Assembly: GCF_007827465.1 (NCBI RefSeq)
Contig: NZ_VISL01000001.1
Span: 2,809,001-2,873,000 of the forward strand
Length of the DNA stretch: 64,000 nt
Origin: Dokdonia sp. Hel_I_53
GTDB taxonomy: Bacteria > Bacteroidota > Bacteroidia > Flavobacteriales > Flavobacteriaceae
Direction: 5' to 3'
Shown: piece by piece, positions 60,525-64,000 of the stretch
How positions within the stretch are numbered: position 1 is the first letter of the stretch
Layout: each line of letters starts with the position of its first letter
Notes under the pieces: model-generated
Told to the model about the DNA's origin: nothing
Seen by the model: only the letters and a program-made list of their open reading frames with translations
The model's database searches: none
Translations under genes and position numbers: made by a program

Positions 60525-62260
60525 TATTGAGGATTGTTTGACTTGTTTTTTCTTCTAAGTGCCTCCTCTAAAGTAATTGACTCGTATTGAAAATCATTTC
60601 CAAAAAGATCAGTTGCATAAGATTCGATTGTTTGAGAAAAGCCAGCGTCTTTTCTTCGATCATTAACTGATTCAGAATTTTTAATTGGCCAGATAAAGGA
60701 GGGGCCTTCTCCATAATTGACTCCTTGAGTGCCGTATAGTTGCATCTTTTCCAAATTCATTAAATATCTATCTTCCATCATAGCAACCAATTTATAAGGG
60801 ATTTCTCCATTCATTCCAGCTTCTTTAATTATAGGTAAGTATGCTTCTATATATTCAGGGTTGTGTTGTATGACATACCAAGCTGCGGTATTTGTGGGTA
60901 CTCCTACTAAACTTTTACCAGGATACCCCTGAGTATCTAATAATCTGAGTATCCTTTTTAAATTACTGGTGTCTAACGCAAGTTGTTTTTGCCATAAATC
61001 ACCAGTATAGTCTGCAGCTTCAAGACCCATTTTCTTGCCTTCTAAAGCTCGCTTTTCTGGGTTATTTATATGCATTAATTTCCTGTATTTCTGGTCTAAA
61101 ACTGCAATACTATCTAACTCTCGCTTTAGTTTGAAATTAAGTTTTGGCTGCGCTGTAGGAAGTTTTTTGAGTTTCAAATCTGAAGCATCATTATAATGAA
61201 GTTTTTGAAGAATTGTCCCTTCATCAAGGCTTAAAATCCCTGGGCTAGCTCTAACGATTGTTTTTAAGACAGTTTCATCCGTATAGTAAAAACTAAAAGG
61301 CAATTTAAAATTTTTTGCAAATTGCTCTGCGTCTATCTGTGCAGATGAACTTAAACCAATAACTTTATAGCCTTTTCGTATGGCTTCTTCAGAAATTTTA
61401 CGAATGTTATAATACCCTTCACGCTCTGTAGTAGCAAGATTATAGGCTATAATGATAATTAGGTTTTTTTGTTTAAGAAATTCTGAAGTATAGTCCTTAC
61501 CATCACGCTCTATGGTAAAATCATGGACAGGTGGTATGTAGCCAACTTGTGTTTGTACGACTTCATAATCTATAAAAGTTCCCTTTACTGTTGGGTAGCC
61601 ACCACTTGTAGTGATGATTTCTTCCTCTCCATCAACATTAAATTTCCACTGATATTCAAAAATAGCTTCAGGTGCGCCCTCAGGAATTATCATTCCTTCG
61701 GAAATATTATTACCAACTTTATAGGCTCTAAAGTCTAACCAAGGGAGATGCATTAATACATAATATCCAAAAGCCATACAGGCAATAAAGGCAATAAAAA
61801 TAATAATGGAATTTACCATTTTGGCGAAAGCCGGTTGAATAAATTTTTGGTGTAAAATTAGAAATACAATAAGCACCAGTAAAATCACATCTTTAGCAAA
61901 GGATTCCCAAGGTACAAGTGGAATAGCATCTCCAAAACAACCACAATCTGTTACTTTATTAAAGTAAGCAGAGTAGAAAGTTAAAAACGTAAAAAAGGCA
62001 ATCATGGCTAGTAATAACCATAAGACAATTTTTTTGCGATGCCCTATAAGTAAAGCGATTCCCAATAATATTTCAACAATAACGAGAATGATTGCAATTA
62101 GTAATGCATAGGGAGATAGAAATTCTAAACTAAGTACTTCGGGACTAAAATATTCTTGGAGTTTATATGAAAACCCCAGTGGGTCATTCAGTTTAATAAA
62201 ACCACTGAAAATAAAAAGTATTCCTACTATAAATCTTACTATATGTGTGAGAATTTTCAA
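60524..62260 (-). CDS. BT_3928/MauE-like membrane protein fused to a thioredoxin-like and a DUF6624 domain
   Basis: 578 residues. N-terminal four-helix DoxX/MauE-like part (about 1-145, 'FIVGILFIFSGFIKLNDPLG', 'KVTDCGCFGDAIPL' with the conserved CxC), one more helix (about 150-170), then a thioredoxin-like domain (about 250-370, 'NLIIIIAYNLATTEREGYYN') without a CxxC. The C-terminal about 200 residues ('LVGVPTNTAAWYVIQHNPEY', 'LPIIKEAGMNGEIPYKLVAM') fit DUF6624. BT_3928-type proteins normally stop near 370-380 residues. It is presumably involved in periplasmic redox or quinone chemistry; the added domain's role is unknown. Confidence 0.85.
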   Translation of the reverse strand: MKILTHIVRFIVGILFIFSGFIKLNDPLGFSYKLQEYFSPEVLSLEFLSPYALLIAIILVIVEILLGIALLIGHRKKIVLWLLLAMIAFFTFLTFYSAYFNKVTDCGCFGDAIPLVPWESFAKDVILLVLIVFLILHQKFIQPAFAKMVNSIIIFIAFIACMAFGYYVLMHLPWLDFRAYKVGNNISEGMIIPEGAPEAIFEYQWKFNVDGEEEIITTSGGYPTVKGTFIDYEVVQTQVGYIPPVHDFTIERDGKDYTSEFLKQKNLIIIIAYNLATTEREGYYNIRKISEEAIRKGYKVIGLSSSAQIDAEQFAKNFKLPFSFYYTDETVLKTIVRASPGILSLDEGTILQKLHYNDASDLKLKKLPTAQPKLNFKLKRELDSIAVLDQKYRKLMHINNPEKRALEGKKMGLEAADYTGDLWQKQLALDTSNLKRILRLLDTQGYPGKSLVGVPTNTAAWYVIQHNPEYIEAYLPIIKEAGMNGEIPYKLVAMMEDRYLMNLEKMQLYGTQGVNYGEGPSFIWPIKNSESVNDRRKDAGFSQTIESYATDLFGNDFQYESITLEEALRRKNKSNNPQ

Positions 62261-62272
62261 GACGTGTATAAA

Positions 62273-62806
62273 TTAATTAAGATGAATGAGCGCAAATACA
62301 GCGTAGTTTATCATGTCTTGATAATTCGCATCAATTCCTTCTGAAACTAAAGTTTTTCCTTGATTATCTTCTATTTGTTTTACGCGTAAAAGTTTTTGTA
62401 AGATAAGATCTGTAAGTGAGCTTACTCGCATATCACGCCAAGCTTCACCGTAATCATGATTTTTATCCATCATGAGTTGTTTGGTAAGTGCTATTTTTTC
62501 ATCATAGTACCGAGTGGCTTCGAGTACATTGAGATCTGGTTGTTCTACAATACCGAGTTCTAATTGTACTAGTGCCATCGCACAATAATTGATAATCCCT
62601 ATAAATTCTGACTGCTGGCCTTCATCCACTTTTTGCACTTCATTTTGCTGTAGGCCTCGTATGCGTTGTGCTTTGATAAAAATTTGATCTGTGAGAGAAG
62701 GGAGCCTTAAGATGCGCCATGCACTACCATAATCTTTCATTTTTTTAATGAATAAATCTCTACATTGCGTAATTACAGCATCATACTGAGCAGAAGTATC
62801 GGCCAT
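62273..62806 (-). CDS. DUF1599-family protein with duplicated halves
   Basis: 177 residues, cytoplasmic. Two copies of one motif set: 'MKDYGSAWRILRLPSLTDQI' (about 19-38) and 'NHDYGEAWRDMRVSSLTDLI' (about 119-138), each followed by an 'R-I/V-K' helix and an 'IINYCAMALVQL' / 'MINYAVFALIHL' end. This is DUF1599, a MazG/dUTPase-like all-alpha NTP pyrophosphohydrolase relative; the acidic residues would bind metal. Probably co-transcribed with the BT_3928-like gene, 12 bases away. Confidence 0.92.
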   Translation of the reverse strand: MADTSAQYDAVITQCRDLFIKKMKDYGSAWRILRLPSLTDQIFIKAQRIRGLQQNEVQKVDEGQQSEFIGIINYCAMALVQLELGIVEQPDLNVLEATRYYDEKIALTKQLMMDKNHDYGEAWRDMRVSSLTDLILQKLLRVKQIEDNQGKTLVSEGIDANYQDMINYAVFALIHLN

Positions 62807-62957
62807 TAGTGGTGTATTGGTTTTGCGTAAATTTCGGTTAAAATACTCAATTATTAAAATGAGATAGTGCTATTCTATTTGCTTGATGGATGCTCTTAAA
62901 AAAATTACGATATTTGTAGACTTCGTTTAATGGAATTTTTCCTTTTAAAATAAAATT

Positions 62958-63140
62958 ATGAGTATGAATAAAAATACCGTTTTAGGATGGGCCACATTTA
63001 TAATGATATTAGTAGGATTAGGTCTTATAGGCTTAGGAGCATTTAGATATAACGAAATTGCTGGCTGGGGATTTGCCTCTGTGGGTATAGGTTTTTTTGC
63101 AATTGCTTGGGTATTTAACGCACTCAAGGGGCGTGTTTAA
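62958..63140 (+). CDS. Small membrane protein (CAL67264 family)
   Basis: 60 residues with two hydrophobic helices (TVLGWATFIMILVGLGLIGL and GWGFASVGIGFFAIAWVF) and polar ends. I recognise it as the short Flavobacteriia-specific membrane protein often found just before tilS, as here (16 bases). Function unknown. Confidence 0.8.
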   Translation: MSMNKNTVLGWATFIMILVGLGLIGLGAFRYNEIAGWGFASVGIGFFAIAWVFNALKGRV

Positions 63141-63156
63141 TTTTAAAAAGTAGCGT

Positions 63157-64000
63157 ATGCTTGAAGCTTTTAAGCAGTATAGCGCACAACATTTTCCATT
63201 CCTTTTTTCATCTAAGGTATTGATCACCGTTAGTGGTGGCCTGGATAGCATGGTCTTATTTCATCTGTGTAAAACATTACGGTTTGACGTGAGTGTGGCG
63301 CATTGTAATTTTAGGTTACGAGGAGATGAGAGTGAAGCCGATACGCAATTTGTTACTTCCTATTGTGAAAATCAAAATATTTCTCTTTATAAAAAGTATT
63401 TTGATACAACCGCTTACGCGAAAATAGCCAAAACCTCAACCCAAATCGCCGCAAGAAAGCTTCGTTACCAGTGGTTTTATGAACTTTCTGAAGCCAAAGG
63501 TTTTGAGTATATACTTACTGCTCATCACCTGAATGATGATGTAGAAACATTTTTAATCAATCTAGGGAGAGGTAGTGGATTAGAAGGCTTGACTGGAATA
63601 CCTGCAATCAATGGTAAAGTTGTGAGACCATTACTTACCTTTTCGCGAAAGCAAATAAAAGAGTATGCACAACTTCATAATATAGTGTGGAGAGAGGATA
63701 GTTCTAATGCTTCAGATAAGTATTTGCGAAACCAATTAAGGCATCATGCTGTTCCAGCATTGCAGAATGCACAACCTAATTTTGTCAAAGGGTATGAAAA
63801 CACAAAAGCCCACTTGCAGCAAACAAGTGATTTGTTAAGTGTATATACACAACAATTAAAACAAGAATACCTCATTGCAGAAGACAATGTGTTAAGTATT
63901 AAGTTGGAACGTATACAGCGTCATCCAGCACCAAATGCTGTTTTATATGCCATTCTCAATGACTACAATTTTACTGCTTGGGAAGATATATATGACTTAC
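63157..64000 (+). CDS. tilS: tRNA(Ile)-lysidine synthase, 3' end beyond the window
   Basis: About 281 codons visible from ATG 63157. PP-loop 'VLITVSGGLDSMVLFHL' (about 21-37) is the ATP-binding signature; 'VAHCNFRLRGDESEADTQFV', 'TSTQIAARKLRYQWFYEL', 'ILTAHHLNDDVETFLINL' and 'DSSNASDKYLRNQLRHHAVP' are TilS-specific. It converts C34 of tRNA-Ile(CAU) to lysidine, an essential step. A 10-bp core of the palindrome (63641-63650) is read as FSRK. Confidence 0.97.
   Translation, partial: MLEAFKQYSAQHFPFLFSSKVLITVSGGLDSMVLFHLCKTLRFDVSVAHCNFRLRGDESEADTQFVTSYCENQNISLYKKYFDTTAYAKIAKTSTQIAARKLRYQWFYELSEAKGFEYILTAHHLNDDVETFLINLGRGSGLEGLTGIPAINGKVVRPLLTFSRKQIKEYAQLHNIVWREDSSNASDKYLRNQLRHHAVPALQNAQPNFVKGYENTKAHLQQTSDLLSVYTQQLKQEYLIAEDNVLSIKLERIQRHPAPNAVLYAILNDYNFTAWEDIYDL

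Overview
The window looks like chromosomal DNA of a marine Flavobacteriaceae (Bacteroidota). The evidence is: AT-rich DNA; promoters of the TTG-N19-TAnnTTTG type; a tmRNA with the tag GENNYALAA; the block sucC-clpS-prmA-tpiA; families largely confined to Bacteroidota (BT_3928/MauE-like, DUF1599, CAL67264-type small membrane protein); and a 16-bp palindrome (CGCTTTCGCGAAAGCG) scattered through genes and spacers. I cannot fix the genus from sequence alone; Dokdonia or a relative would fit.

Layout. (1) 1-16.7 kb, minus strand: one tightly packed operon starting at a good promoter (16746-16775). In order of transcription it encodes an 830-aa outer-membrane barrel-like protein with a helical tail; a 2019-aa secreted FN3/zincin protein ending in a WHH-type HNH/EndoVII nuclease; a 184-aa SUKH-like immunity candidate; a 1635-aa secreted beta-rich protein; a 690-aa FN3 protein; and a secreted protein cut by the window edge. 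I read this as a polymorphic-toxin locus with its own surface machinery. It is the best candidate for a poorly described system here. (2) 17.2-22.0 kb: VOC protein, DUF2383 protein, tmRNA with a 14-bp direct repeat beyond its 3' end, an AlaDH/saccharopine-dehydrogenase-like enzyme, a TIGR01777 epimerase and a YceI lipoprotein. (3) 22.3-54.4 kb, plus strand: a surface polysaccharide cluster with Wza-like and Wzc-like proteins, a Wzm/Wzt ABC exporter, two FkbM methyltransferases (one on the opposite strand), about fourteen glycosyltransferases, a GT10 fucosyltransferase-like gene, a NeuB-NeuC-NeuA nonulosonate cassette, an SDR epimerase, a Wzy/WaaL-type membrane protein and a terminal polyprenyl-P glycosylphosphotransferase. 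(4) 54.4-64 kb: housekeeping genes, mostly minus strand (DUF4105, sucC, clpS, prmA, tpiA, DppB-like permease, a BT_3928-DUF6624 fusion, DUF1599), then on the plus strand a 60-aa membrane protein and the start of tilS.

How it works together. In region 3 the initiating transferase would load the first sugar on undecaprenyl phosphate, the glycosyltransferases extend it, NeuCBA supply CMP-nonulosonate, and Wzm/Wzt or an unseen flippase plus Wza/Wzc move the product outward. In region 1 the barrel, FN3 and giant proteins could secrete or display the toxin, while the gene directly downstream of the toxin protects the producer. Both regions are accessory and variable; the rest is conserved core. No insertion sequence, CRISPR array or tRNA gene was recognised. 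Residue positions are estimated by hand and may be off by a few.
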